A stretch of DNA of 64,000 bases from Mycogone perniciosa (lineage: Eukaryota; Ascomycota; Sordariomycetes; Hypocreales; Hypocreaceae): positions 62,001 to 126,000 of the forward strand of contig JAOALB010000033.1 of NCBI GenBank assembly GCA_025331125.1, read 5' to 3'. Under the pieces are notes generated by a model, which was not told the DNA's origin, ran no database searches, and saw nothing but the letters and a program-made list of their open reading frames with translations. Both the position numbers and the translations under genes were made by a program. Below are positions 36,338 through 48,387 of the stretch, piece after piece. The number at the start of each line of letters is the position of its first letter. The first letter of the stretch is position 1.

Positions 36338-36941
36338 TATCATCCGATGTCAGCCAAGTGGCTCTACTTGGCTCCCAAGTCAGTTTTTCTTCAAATTTGC
36401 ACTCATTTCTAGCGGACATCATTCGTTTTTTTATTCCCTCACCATTACACGAATATGGGGCTGGCGATAAGGGTATGACTCCGGCAACGGCATAATGTTT
36501 ACCATACCCTGGATTGATACATAACTACATACATAACGATACGGCCGGTATAGATTGTGGATAGCGGGCTGGCTGATCTGGTTTGGGATATCTGTAACGG
36601 ACGAAATGGTGTTGGGATATATTATTTTTACATGATGGCTTCAGGATAGACGGACACCCACGATCTCTTCTTTCGTTTGTTATTGACATTTTTGTTTACT
36701 GTTCTCCTTTTTAACACACAGCGAAGCAATGTCGCGGGGGATATACCATACATCCATTGAATGGATGTGATGCATACGGAGTACTAGTAGGCATATAGCA
36801 TATACTCAGCGTCAAATTTAGGTACTTTTTGGTTTATCTGGCAGTAATGCGCCCAACGTAAAGGCGATGTTAACCTAAACAGTATACAATGACGGTATAT
36901 CCTCATCTATTTGTGCATGTGATCATCAAAGTCATTACCAT
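36338..36941. other. Convergent 3' intergenic region
   Basis: It lies between the 3' ends of two convergent genes and is AT-rich. A TACGGAGTAC word is at 36775-36784. Nothing else is seen. Confidence 0.5.
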
Positions 36942-38550
36942 TTACTCATCATCTTCACTGTCCTCATCTTCGTCATCATTCTCGTCTGGGTCTTCCTCGT
37001 AGTTGTCCTCGTCTTCCTCTTCGTCGTCTTTGTCCCCAGAAATTTCGGTTAGCACAGCTCTCAGAGGGACGATTTTGGGGATTTGTTGGTTGCTTACCGT
37101 CAGGTGGGTTTAAAACGTAGTCCTTCCACCTGATATACAAATCTGGAATGATGCTGTGATTTACGTAGTGTTTCCAATCCGGTCCCGTGTACTGCTTGGG
37201 CTCTCTAACGCCCGAAGGCTTCTTGCCGTCCACCGAGACAGCCATCGTCATGAAGATCCCATCCCTGATGGGTGGTATATTTTGATAGAGCCTGCCGAAT
37301 TTGACATGGCGGGGGTTCAGGTTCGGAATATCCGTTAGGTTCTGGAAGAACCGACTCCAGAGGATGGTTTTGTTCTCCACTATGTCCCGTACATTTTGTC
37401 CCTCCGACGGGACCAGGTTAACCCTCCACAGTTCCAGATGGTTTAAAGACGGGGCGAATTTGCTAATGACACCCAGGAGGTCCCCGGCTGTGACGTGCAT
37501 CATACCTAGGCTTAGGTTTCGCAAATGCGGCCATGAGCCTGGAGGTGGTGGGTCGATTGCAGACGGCCGCATGACATTATTTGCGGAGGGTTGTGCAATC
37601 CACTTAAGAAGGGCTGAGAGGCTCTCATAGGAAGCACGGCTGAAGTTGCGCTGCTCGTTGATGCGGAGATCCTCAATGTTGGGGCAGTTTAAGAGGAATT
37701 CGCACAGGTTGGGGTTGGTGAACCCTTTAGTGAGATGGTTGGGTACATGAATGAGGCATGTGGCGTTAAGACTGAGGTGTAGTCTTTTTAGACCATGGAG
37801 CAAGGAGATGATGCTGTCTGAGTTGGGAGGTATGTGGAAAGCATAGTCTTGCAACTGGTTACCCCGTCTCTCGAAGACCTCAAGACCCTTTGGCCGGGCA
37901 TCGGCGGCGCCCAATGCGCTGACAACGGCCTTGAAGACACGATTGGCATAGTTGGGAGACGATTCTCTGTGGGGAGGGGGATCTCCGTGAGTCCTTGGCG
38001 TGGTGCCGCACTCCTTCCTCATAGTCGGGGCGCCGTAGCTTTCCCACTTGGCACTGGGGCCATCCCTCCATCGCTTCCCGGAGTTGAAGTCGCGAACAAC
38101 TACCGTCTCGAGGTGCTCCAGGTTGCGGAACGCCTCAGTAAGCAATGCGTGGCCACGGACGGTATCCCACAAAGTGAACTGCTCAGAAAGATAGTGATGG
38201 AAGCGACGGCGCTGGCTCTCCGTAAGATTGAGATTCAAGGCGTCATTGAGGACGTAGTGGTCGAGGCCAAAGTAGACGTGGCGCAAGTGCCAGCTCATTC
38301 GGCTTTTGGAGATGGCGACGAGGGCGCCCAGGCTGGGCTCCGAGAACATGAACTGCTTGCGCGTGAAGAACTCGTCGGTGAAGTTCTTAAACAGCGACTG
38401 CTCCAGGTCGCGGCATGTCAGGCGGAAGTTCCCAAGGTCGGGGGTTGGGAGATAGCTGGAGATGCGCAGGAGGATCTCCAGAGGGATTGTTTGGAGGGGA
38501 GAGAGGCGCAGCTGTGTGTTGTCTGCGGTGCAGTCCATGGTGTCGGCCAT
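36942..38550 (-). CDS. F-box protein with acidic tail
   Basis: F-box proteins bind Skp1 and present substrates to SCF ubiquitin ligases. CDS is complement(36942..37027, 37098..38550), 512 residues. The F-box is at about 18-57 (LQTIPLEILLRISSYLPTPDLGNFRLTCRDLEQ). The body has leucine-rich segments spaced like degenerate leucine-rich repeats (LEHLETVVV, LKRLHLSLNA, NIEDLRI, HLRNLSLGMMHV, LNHLELWRVNL). A 70-bp intron near the end (GTAAGC donor, GCTAAC branch point, AAAG acceptor) leads to a last exon that encodes almost only Asp and Glu (DDEEEDEDNYEEDPDEN...). If the intron were kept, the frame would run to 36976 with an Arg-rich end instead. The start ATG at 38550 sits directly before the F-box. 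The substrate is unknown. Confidence 0.85.
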
Positions 38551-39076
38551 GGCTACCTATCTGTTGCCTGCGAGGCAACTGGCTGCGCAGCTTAAATGCC
38601 TTGAATGAAGAGTGAAGAGTGAAGAGTGAAGAGTGTGTTTATGTGAAGAACAGCAATAATGATGGCAGCGGAGGTGATGAAAGAAAGGCGATGGGTTGAA
38701 GTGAAGTCCCACTCCTTTTATGGCGATGTTGATTGGATTGATGTACGGAGTACGAAGACCTAGGGCGGTTAATATCAGCGAGTGACATACGATATGGGAC
38801 CCTAGGCAGCAGCAGCACGCTAAGCACTGTGCTGCACTGTACGGAGCACTGTACTTGCTTGATGTTCCTAGTAGTATGAAGTACTCCGTACGGGCCTTTA
38901 GTGAAGTGATGCCACTTAATATTAGCACTAATAGTGGGCAGCGTCTGGGGTTACCCCTCTGTGCCTGTGCTAGTAGTGCTACTACTAGCAGTACGGAGTA
39001 CTAGCATCTATCTATGTGCCTGTCCGATAAGATACGAGTACAGACCTCAATCCTGGCACCTCAACATCTCACTCCT
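38551..39076. other. Promoter side of the F-box gene
   Basis: Holds the leader of the F-box gene with a 7-bp tandem repeat and three full or near-full TACGGAGTA words (38744-38753, 38881-38893, 38991-39001), the densest group in this part of the window. Confidence 0.55.
38607..38634 (+). repeat. Tandem repeat (GAAGAGT)x4
   Basis: Four exact copies of a 7-bp unit, about 57 bp upstream of the F-box start codon and so probably in its 5' untranslated leader. Confidence 0.9.
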
Positions 39077-39742
39077 TCATGTTTTCTGTGCACAATGCCG
39101 TCTTCGACATCTCCTCTTTGCACCACTTTGTCCCCGGCAGACCGGCGCAGCATCGAACAGATCGTGCATCTCGCGACCAGCGCCGCGTTTTGCTGAGCGG
39201 GCAGAGATGGTTGGTCCATATGTGCTCTCCTGCAAACACGCCTGTATGGGCACCGCCGCAGCCCCAATAGCTATAACCGACGAACAGGATCAATATCAGC
39301 CCATGTCTCGTATCCTTTCCTACGGACCAACAGGACGCGACTTACCTATATAGCATGCATTGCCCGCCAGATGCTCCCACGTCGGACAAGTTTCGCCAGA
39401 CCAGCTGGTCGAGGGTGCCCAAGTCCTCTAACGAGCCGAAAAGCATTAGAACCGACCCATTAGAACCGACCAGACAGAGAGGAGGGGTGACTGACTGCAT
39501 ACTCCGTTTTGTATCGCCTCTGAACCACAGGTTTCCGACTGGTTGTATACGCGGCACCATGAAAACACCACGTCGTTGGTTGGAGGAGGCATCTCGGGCA
39601 GCCATGGGTCGTTTGCGATTTCGGTGGGCACGGGTGTGTGGTTTTCTTTGTCTGTGGGATTGCCCTTGTTGCCACTACCAGCGTCGTTCGCCGGAGATGC
39701 ACCTGCAACGAGAGCGACGCCGAGAATGACGGCGATCTTCAT
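39077..39742 (-). CDS. Small secreted cysteine-containing protein, three exons
   Basis: I propose complement(39077..39270, 39346..39427, 39503..39742), 171 residues. The first exon gives a clear signal peptide (MKIAVILGVALVAGASP) and a Pro/Asn-rich stretch ending in WCRVYNQSETCGSEAIQNG. Intron 1 (75 bp, GTATGC..TTAG with a TCTAATG branch point) joins to RTWAPSTSWSGETCPTWEHL and AGNACYI. Intron 2 (75 bp, GTAAGT..TATAG) joins to AIGAAAVPIQACLQESTYG and an Arg/Cys-rich end. Introns of equal length and good splice signals support the model. The frame of exon 3 is the weakest part, because another frame is also open. I recognise no family. By size, secretion and cysteines it could be an effector-like or cell-surface peptide. 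Confidence 0.55.
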
Positions 39743-40725
39743 GGTCGATGGTTTTGCTGGTTGCTGTCTGATCTGTCAACGCACCTGTCAATCTTGTTTA
39801 GAATTAGAGTCTGAACTGGCATCCCTGCAGCCTTCATATTTATATAGTATATACGTGTGAAAACTATAATTATTAAAGTTGAGCAGTGCTCTAGCTTTCT
39901 GACACACATGACATATGGATGTTCAATATCTCTCCTCAATATTCGAAGATTTTCGTCAAGGTTTGCACCATCCGCCTTGACCCTGTTATCATGATGCCGT
40001 GGCAGAGGTCATGCGCCACGCATACGCAACATTGAATAGAGGCGCTTTGTGATATCAACGGACCATCTCAATTTTCCCCAGCCTTCGACTTTGCATCTGC
40101 ATGGTTGGAGTCATCGCCATCTCCATCAATTCAGGCAGCAGACCTGACTGATGCAGGCAATCAAAGGGCCACGTGATGTCGTGTCACTCTCGCGACTCGC
40201 CTAGTGTGACCTAAAGTGCACGGGCGCGCTGGTGCCTGGCCTCGTCCGACCTCGCCTGGAAAGCACAAATCTTCGGGGGTTTAGCCACTGTGGATGCCCA
40301 AACTTAGCGCTGGAGAAGAACGTGGACAAGTGGACCAACAGTGAATTTAGCGGGGTCGCTCCACTAAAGCCCAGGCATCTCAGCACTGTACTCCATATAC
40401 CGTACCCTCCGTAACTTCAATAGGTAAAGTTACAGCTGTGCGGCTCTGCGAGTGCGAGTCTTGTTGGCTGAGCCCAATCCGGGTATTAAAGAGGTCAACA
40501 TGGCGCCGCTCTGCTCGACTACACTACTCGTACTCTCCTATCTCTTTCAGCCGCATTTCTGCTACCTGTCCCCTATTTCTTTCCTTCATCCTCCTCCTCT
40601 GTTACGCGATTTCCATCTCTTGAGGCTGTGGACAGTCGTCTCAATTCCGCCTTGGGGATAAGACTCGTTTGCACTACTTCACCTTCGTTCAACCTCTACC
40701 AAACTCCATCATCATCATCATCACA
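39743..40725. other. Divergent intergenic region upstream of the PARP gene
   Basis: About 1 kb holding promoters for the small secreted protein and for the poly(ADP-ribose) polymerase. The right part (40530-40725) is rich in C and T, like a fungal leader. No gene is seen. Confidence 0.5.
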
Positions 40726-43062
40726 ATGCCTCGACAGAAAGCCGCACCTCCGCCCACCGCACCGCCATTGGAAGGCTGTGCCATCGCCCTTAGCGGCAAG
40801 TTTGACAGCTTTAGCCACAGTCACGCCTCACTAGAGCAGGTCGTCCGCTCCCTTGGCGGCACCGTCACCAGGAGCGTCACCAAAGCCACAACCCATGTTG
40901 TCTGCACAGAAGATGATTTCAATGCCAATTCGTCCAAGGTCACTGCTGGCGTGGCCAAGGGCCTGCCGTTGATAAGTCCGGAATGGATTTTCGAATCCGA
41001 GAAGCAAAAGAAGACCATCGATGCTGACGACCATGCCTGGACCCAGGCGCAACCAAATGATTCTCAGTCGAGCAGTGGCAAGAAGAGGCCCATCATTGTC
41101 GCCAAAAAGGACGATGAGAGCGATGAGGAACCCCCAAAGAAGACGAGAAAGGCCAATGGCGCCAAGGCTGCTGCCCCAAAAGCGGCGACTAAGACAGCCA
41201 AAGCCGTCAAGGGCAAGGCCAAAGCGAAAGCCAAAGCCAAAGTAGAGTCTGATGACGAGGAAGAGGCAGAGGCCGATGATACGGTCGACACCAAGCAAGA
41301 AAGCCCAGCCCCAGCCCCAGCCCCAGCCAAGGAGGAAAAAGAGGTGGCCGAGGGCCAATTCATCAAGAAGAAGGATATTGCAATTCCCGTAGACGACCAC
41401 TGTCCCCTCACCACCTACCAAGTTCACATCGACCCGGACAATGGATTGATCTACGATGCATCCCTCAACCAGACCAATGCCTCAAACAATGCCAACAAAT
41501 TCTATCGCATTCAGGTAAGTAGCCTGAAGCCCAACGCAAATGTGATATAGCCCTGACCCTTTGGTTGCTCCGCAGGTCTTGGTTGAGCCCAAGACGAAAT
41601 CATACAAGACGTGGACTCGCTGGGGACGAGTCGGCGAATCGGGCCAAAATGCCATCTTGGGCAACGGAACTCTCCCAGACGCCATTAAGAACTTCGAAAA
41701 GAAGTTCCGTGACAAGTCCGGCCTGCTCTGGGACAACCGAGGTGACAACCCGAAGCCTGGGAAGTATGCTTTTGTCGAGAAGAGCTATAATCCCGATTCC
41801 GACGACGAGGATGAGGATGATGCTAAAGCCGTTAAGAAGGAGGAAGAAGATGCTGAGGAGAACTACAAGCCTCCAGAGTGCTCTCTCCAACCCAGTGTCA
41901 AGTCACTCATGGAGCTCATCTTCAACCAGCAATTCTTCCAGGCCACTATGAGTGCCCTGAACTACGACGCCAACAAGCTGCCTCTCGGAAAGCTCAGCAA
42001 AGCCACTATCAAACGAGGCTTCCAGCAACTCAAGGACCTGGCCGAGCTCATGGACACCCCAATACTAGCCAGCAGCAAATACAACACCAATATTTCAGCT
42101 GCTACTGAGAACCTGTCCAATATGTACTACTCTGTCATCCCCCACGCCTTTGGCCGCAATCGACCGCCCGTCATCAACAACGATGTCATGCTCAAGAAAG
42201 AAATCGAGCTTTTAGAGAGCTTGTCTGATATGAAGGACGCCGACGAAATCATGAAGATTAACCGCAAGACTACCGACTCCATTCATCCTCTTGATCGCCA
42301 ATTCCAGAGCCTGGGCCTTGATGAGATGACAGTTCTAGACCGTGACAGCAGCGAGTTTGGCTATCTCAACAAGTACCTTCAAGGTTCTGTTGGTGACACG
42401 CACCGCGTCGCGTACCAGATCGATGACATCTTCCGCATCGAGCGCCACGGTGAAAAGGCCCGCTTCGAAGAGTACGCAAAGGATAGCAAGATTGGCTTGA
42501 ACCGCCGCTTGCTATGGCACGGCTCGCGATGCACCAACTTCGGCGGTATCCTTAGCCAGGGTCTGCGAATTGCACCGCCCGAGGCGCCCGTGTCGGGATA
42601 CATGTTTGGCAAGGGTATTTACCTGGCGGATATGTCGTCCAAGTCGGCTGGCTACTGCTGCTCGTACAACTCCAACGGCCAGGCTCTGTTACTGCTGTGC
42701 GAGGCGAAGCTTGGTGACCCGATTCAGGAGCTTACCAACGCCAATTACCATGCCGGAGAAGATGCTTTGAAGGCCGGTATGGAGAGTACGTTCGGTATGG
42801 GACGCACCGCTCCATCGAAGTGGATGGATGCCGGCGTGGTGAACGAGAACCTCAAGGGAATTCAGATGGTAAGTCAAGTCTCCTCCCATTTCTTCGAGAA
42901 GACAAAGACCACAAATACTAACCGTGTACGCCCTCACAGCCTGATGTCGCTTCAAAACCTGGTCCGACAAACATTCCCAACGCGGATCTCTATTACAACG
43001 AGTACATCTGCTACGACATAGCGCAAGTGCGCCTGCGATACCTCCTCCGCGTCAAGATGTAG
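40726..43062 (+). CDS. prpA: Poly(ADP-ribose) polymerase (BRCT-WGR-PARP)
   Basis: Attaches ADP-ribose chains to proteins from NAD+, mainly in the DNA-damage response in the nucleus. CDS is join(40726..41514, 41576..42868, 42940..43062), 734 residues, with introns of 61 and 71 bp. Order of domains: BRCT about 9-105 (LEGCAIALSGKFDSF ... LISPEWIFES), a Lys/Ala-rich linker with KAKAKAKAK and PAPAPAPA, WGR about 230-345 (KSYKTWTRWGRVGESGQ), the helical regulatory domain about 370-500, and the catalytic domain to the end. The H-Y-E triad is present as His578 (LLWHGSR), Tyr612 (GKGIYLADM) and Glu715 (YYNEYICYD); the Glu is in the short third exon, so the last intron must be removed for activity. There is no zinc-finger region, as is usual in fungi. 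The symbol follows Aspergillus PrpA. Confidence 0.95.
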
Positions 43063-43710
43063 TGGACTTGAGCTGCGTTTGAGGCTACACTGGTGTAAAG
43101 TGATGCTAGCAAATCATTTATGATGAAGAAATGTACTCGGGCAAAATAGGCGTGTTAGGTACGGATATATTGCTGGATTTGTGACATGATTTCATCTTGT
43201 TGGGGAGTTTTTGTCGCTGGCTTTTATGTAAACTATCTACTTAATCTCCATCATGATTAGACAAAATTACTGCCGATGCTTGATTTGAAGATTTGATTGC
43301 ATCAACACACTATGGACTACATGTGCTAATTCCTTCGTGTATCATGTCAACACTAGGTCAGCTGTATTCATCACCAACCTCTCTATCGTACGTCTATAAA
43401 CACAAACCACACATGCGTAGACCAACTCCTGATAAAAATGCGTCGTTAAATATGGGGGGCTCTCCCTTGCCCTCAAACAATGGCTATTCGCATTATGATA
43501 TTTATGTTGGCATTAACCCCATTTCTCGCCACTCGACAGGGGAGTAAAGCACCGGGTGTCGGATTCCTAATTCGTCATGAATAGCCGCATTGCGCAATCG
43601 CTGTTTGTTACTGGGGTATCAAATTTGGTCGCTCACAGTTGACCCGTTATCGTGGCAATTCATCACGGCATTTCCTAATACTCCTTTTGCATCAAATACT
43701 TATTGCCGCC
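43063..43710. other. Convergent 3' intergenic region
   Basis: AT-rich stretch between the ends of the PARP gene and the zinc-cluster gene. Only small overlapping frames occur (for example 43293-43547), and nothing is supported. Confidence 0.5.
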
Positions 43711-46160
43711 TCATATTCCCGCCCAGTTAGTATTCGCAAAGCCCGATCCAATCCAGCTTCCACCATTCGAGGTCCACATGTTCATATCAACGCCCATGGC
43801 ATAATCGAGTCCGTTATCTAGGCCGAGTCCATCCAAGGCTCCCTCGTATGCATTATTAAGCTCCGAGGAGGTAAATTCAGAACGCGACGACGGCAAGTCG
43901 GGTGTTCCACTCTTGCTATGAACTGCGTGTACGTCGGGAACAGCCGGGTGCTCCAGGCTATCATGAGAGAAGTTCTCGGATATCCAGGGAGCGGATATGG
44001 CTGAGTGAGGAAAAGAGGAAGTGGTGCTAATTAGTGTACTCGATGGCGTCGGCGTGAAAGGCTGCAGCGTGGTACTGACGGGATGTGGTGCCGGGTTAGA
44101 GGCGCTTAGCATGTCAGAGTCGTCCGTGACCTGAAGGCTCTGGAGGATAGCTTGTTGCGATATGCTGTGGTTGGTCCCAATGCCGGATACTTTGTTTCCT
44201 TCTGGGCTGTCGGCTTGCATAGGCGGTATGTCAGTGCGAAGACCCCGGCTGATCAACTTCTCCAAATCTGTCACGATGCACGACACGGCCGGACCCGCGC
44301 AGCAATCCTTAATTGTCTTCAAACAAAGCTTTGCGTGATCCAGGACTGCATCGCCTGTTAAACCAAACTTGTTGAAAAAGCCAACTTGATATAGGTACCT
44401 AAGCATCCGAGCGCATTGGTACGCACACATAGCAAGGTCTAAATCCGCCACGGGTTTGGCGTTGAGCTTCTGCATGGAAGAAAATATGTTGGTCAAGGCG
44501 AGGGCATGATCAACACATTGTCTCTGGCAGTGCTCCAGAAAAACAGGATCGAACATGTCCAGAGTTAATTGCGGCAGTCCTCCTCGAATTCCAGCCAGAG
44601 CGAGGCGATAGAGGTCGCAATGACACTGCCGCCACCACACGTGGATCATGACGAATGCGCAAATCCTTGGAGAATACGCCCGCAGGCGAAGGGAGTTTTC
44701 AGAGAACTGAAAAGAAGTTGGGAGGTGGTTGGCGAAGTCGTCAAGTTCCTTGTCCAGGGCCAAGATACGACCTTGGAGCTCCGCAGCCTCCATACCACGA
44801 TCGAACTGAGCGACTTTGAGAAACTCGGTTATCCTTTGTCGGATGTGTAGGATGCGGATGTGGAGCGCCAGACTGCCGACATCTTCGGCATGAGGCAATC
44901 GCGGCTCATGTGAGTCATGAAGGAGCTTCTCTGTATGCTGTGGAAGATCAAACTCGAAGTTGCGTTCGTTACAAGGAAGGCTGACATGAATCCTGTCGGC
45001 CCTCCAGATTATAAAGTCCGGATAGCCACCACACATACTGGAGTCAATGCAGTACAGGGCCCATACCAATCTTCTTCGAGACTCTTGAGCAAGAAAACAG
45101 AGATTTGGGGCGTCATAATTCAGGCGAAGAGCTGCGGCGAAGCGGGAGGCGATGCTCAAGAGGACGAAGGCATTGGAAAATTTATTGCACAGAGTACGGT
45201 GTTTGATGATGAATACGAGAGCCTGCACCTTCATTGTGGAGGGACGGCTGTAGTCAGCAAGAAGGAGAGCCTCGGCGTCGTCGATACAGCGGTCGCCATA
45301 CTGACACATTCCCGGACCCATGTCGGCAAGGCAAGAGGTGATGCCGATGAGAGCGAGCAGTAGGGCTCTGTCGACCTTGCCAGCATGGTACTGCTCCATG
45401 AGAGATGCACGGTGCAGAAAGGAGTACATGGGGATGTGGTGAACGTGGCGGAAGAACATGTCAAAAGTACGTCCTATGGTGGAATCGAACGACTCATCTA
45501 GAGAGGGCCTGCATTTCATGTTGTCAGCGGAGAACAGTCCTCTCTTTCATCGTTGAAGTTGGCGCTTTACCCTTCGTGGTTGATTATGCTCGGGCTGGGA
45601 GCGCTCGCCGGGTCGGTGGAGGCAGAGCTGTCGTTATGGCCATCATCTCGTTCTCGATCCCGGGTGCGATCCTTATCTTTGCTCCAATCTCCCTCCGGGT
45701 CTCCGTCGGTGCTCATTGGGCTCTTGCCGCCGCCGCCGGAGCCGATATGCGGTACCTTGGCGCGCTTGCTCGGGCGATAGACGCATTCGATTCCTTGGGC
45801 ACGGCACCGCTCGCACGAAGGCAGGTGGCCAGAACAGCGTGCTTTGCGACTGTGGCAGCTCAGGCAGGCTTGCTTGACTCGGCGACGCGGCAGCGACATG
45901 GACCAGGCGTCGACATCGGCCTCATCGTAAGAGCAGGGGAAGCCCAGACGCTGGCAGTTGGAGCAGGCGGGACGCGCACCATTGCAACGGACCTTGCGAA
46001 AACGGCAGATGGCGCAGGTAGAGGAGGACTTTTTCGGACGGCGATCTGGCGGCGGATTGTTATCGACAGCGATATGGGAACCGGGTTGAGGTTGAGCATG
46101 AGACAATGGCTGTCCGTGGGCGATGAAAGACATGCCATTGTCTGGGGGATCTAGGTCCAT
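43711..46160 (-). CDS. Transcription factor with two tandem Zn2Cys6 clusters
   Basis: CDS is complement(43711..45508, 45571..46160), 795 residues, one 62-bp intron (GTAAAG..TGCAG) joining INHEG to PSLDESFDSTIG. Two complete zinc clusters with the spacing C-x2-C-x6-C-x6-C-x2-C-x6-C lie at residues 49-76 (CAICRFRKVRC...) and 99-126 (CLSCHSRKARC...), separated by a basic linker (PRRRVK). A Ser/Asp/Arg-rich region follows. The larger exon carries a fungal-specific transcription factor domain (IGRTFDMFFRHVHHIPMYSFLHRASL and SRRRLVWALYCIDSSMCGGYP). The C-terminus is Ser/Thr/Pro-rich, probably activating. The ATG at 46158-46160 was chosen because the frame further upstream looks non-coding. Target genes are unknown. 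Confidence 0.9.
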
Positions 46161-48387
46161 GGCCGCCGGTCTCGGAGCCTCGTACTCGCATCGGGGAGTA
46201 GTTGAGACGAGACACCGCCGCTGGCGAAGAGCACGGTTGCCTCCGTAGCGGCAATGCAAAGAAACACGGATTGAGGCGAACAGACAGACAGGCAGACGGA
46301 CAGGGCAGAGAAGTGAGACCAGGCGAAACTCAACCTCGGGGGTCGGTTCTCGGCTGACGCAGAGCGGAAGAAGGCCAGCCAATGGAGATGCCGATGCGCC
46401 GGCGTGAGATGTGGCAAAGTTGTTTTGTTTTGTTGTTTGAGGAGACGATGGCGAGAGGATGAAAGAAGAAAAGAATTGAAGGCGAGAAAGTGGGCAAGTA
46501 AGTGTCAAGCCATCAATCAGTTCTTACTTGGGAAACAGCGGTTTGTGGGTACGACTACTGCACCTTCCTTCCTGCAAACCGCACAGCCCGATGGGCCGGA
46601 TTGTGGCGTTGCCGATGGCCCGAAGCCTACCGATTATGCTCCGTATCTCCATATAGCGCTGCTACCTACGGAGTACTAATACTAATAGTAGTACGGAGGA
46701 ACAGAGAAAAATTTCAGTTGCCAGGGACGGCGTATTGATTCATTGAGGCCACAGGTCATCATAAATAGGGGACTCTGTATTACTCCGTACTACAGACCCA
46801 TATTGGTCTTGATAGTACTCCGTACTACGGAGTACACTCAAGCTCTTCGAGCCGCAACCTAATACAAAAACGGTTATGCATTCAAAGATTCATCTGCAGG
46901 AACCTTGAACGGGTGCCATCCGTGCCTTGCTTACACTTTATTTGTATCCAAGTCTTCGAGCCCATTTGGGTCCTCTCTTAATTTGACCCAGAATTCCCCT
47001 GGTGCCATGCTCGCTCCTTTTAGCGTCTTCTGGAGATGCCCCGGAGCTCGGTTAACTCTCCACTTTTAGCAGCCCGACTGCCGCTCCGACTGCCGCCATA
47101 TTAGTACCGCCTCTCCCTCAGCTCTGGCTGCTAAACTTCATCAACTTCAACCCGCTGACAGTCGACAGTGGACAGCGTTTAAAACAGGTAGGATACTAAC
47201 ATCCCTTGCAGCTGAATTTCATGGCGCTGGTCTGTACGGAGTCCTTCTCAATGAGCTTACTGGTCAAGTCGCACAAGAATCCCCTCGCCTTCTCTCATAG
47301 GTCACAAGATCAAATCGTTACGTTATCATCATCGGCAACATGCCAGTGTTCTAGACCAAGAACCAGTTAAACGCTCAAATCAAGATTCAGGCTCTCTTCC
47401 ATCACGTCACGTATCGACACGTTTGCTGCACGCCGAGCCCATTTCCCCTCCAGCCAAGTAAAGGACCAAGACGGTCCACCATTCGTCGTTTCCCCGTTGA
47501 CACCACCAAATATGTTCACCCGCGTTTCCGAGTCGGCGACTTTCATATAGCTGAATGTTTTCGGGGAATTAGCTGGGGGCTATTTGTAAGCCCGCCTCGG
47601 TCAGAGCGAGGCACACAGTTGCGGTCCCCTCTCTGCCTCCTATCTTCTCCTCTTGTCTCCTCCTTCAGCCCCCAGAATGCGGGGGGTCCGGCCCCACACC
47701 TCCGATCGTCCGCCCGGAACTCGCCTCCCCGCGATCAGCATATCCTCTAGCGTAATCTAAAGTTCTCAATCTCAATCTCGCCCTGTATAGTCGTACTCAA
47801 AGGACTACGGATCAAGTTGTTAGTCTCCGAGCGACATTTACGCCTGGGACAAGTCCAGACAGAGATATCAATACGATCTATACGTTGTCTACCGCCAAGA
47901 TATGTGAGTTGTACACCGGTATCAGCCTCGTAAACCAACCAGCTTGATTGCATTCGTTGATTAGTCGGTCGAATATGACAGTCCACACCCTCCACAACGA
48001 CTGCATCATGCTCTGCTACCCCTTCGTCAAATCTAATTCGCGCGGCCGGCCAGCCTATGGGCACTTTTGCCAACCGTGAATATTTTGAATAAATCCTCCA
48101 AGCATCGCCGCTTTAAGGGAAAACATCTCTTGAGCTACTCACGAATTACTACTTTTGTATTTGCACAATTTCGCCTTGGGTATAATTGTGGTCTGCCTTC
48201 CCCCGTACTAGACGGTCGGCCATTTCGGTAACGGACGAGGAGACCTCGCAAGCTAGTCACGAGACTCACATCCGTTTCCAGAACGATTATTTATGAGATC
48301 TAGATTGCCTACTTATCATCATTTCTACCTGAATATAGCTATTCGTTGAAAGTCTTGAGCACACTAATAGTCCCCTGATGGCATGGT
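46161..48387. other. Intergenic region of 2.2 kb, upstream of the zinc-cluster gene
   Basis: Holds the promoter of the zinc-cluster gene and several TACGGAGTA words (46667-46676, 46692-46698, 46781-46790, 46815-46835, 47235-47242). A CT-rich tract lies near 47620-47690. An open frame of 108 codons on the minus strand (47747-48073) has a fairly protein-like sequence (WLVYEADTGVQLTYLGG) but no homology I recognise and no splice context, so it is not called as a gene. Confidence 0.45.
46815..46835. repeat. Inverted pair of the TACGGAGTA word
   Basis: GTACTCCGTAC is followed directly by TACGGAGTAC, forming a 21-bp near-palindrome. A further TACTCCGTAC lies 25 bases upstream at 46781-46790. Confidence 0.8.

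Noticed and set aside
37834..38595. 253-codon plus-strand ORF
   Set aside because: It mirrors the F-box protein exon; the minus strand carries the F-box and leucine-rich segments.
45405..46154. 249-codon plus-strand ORF
   Set aside because: It mirrors the zinc-cluster exon, where both Zn2Cys6 motifs are on the minus strand.
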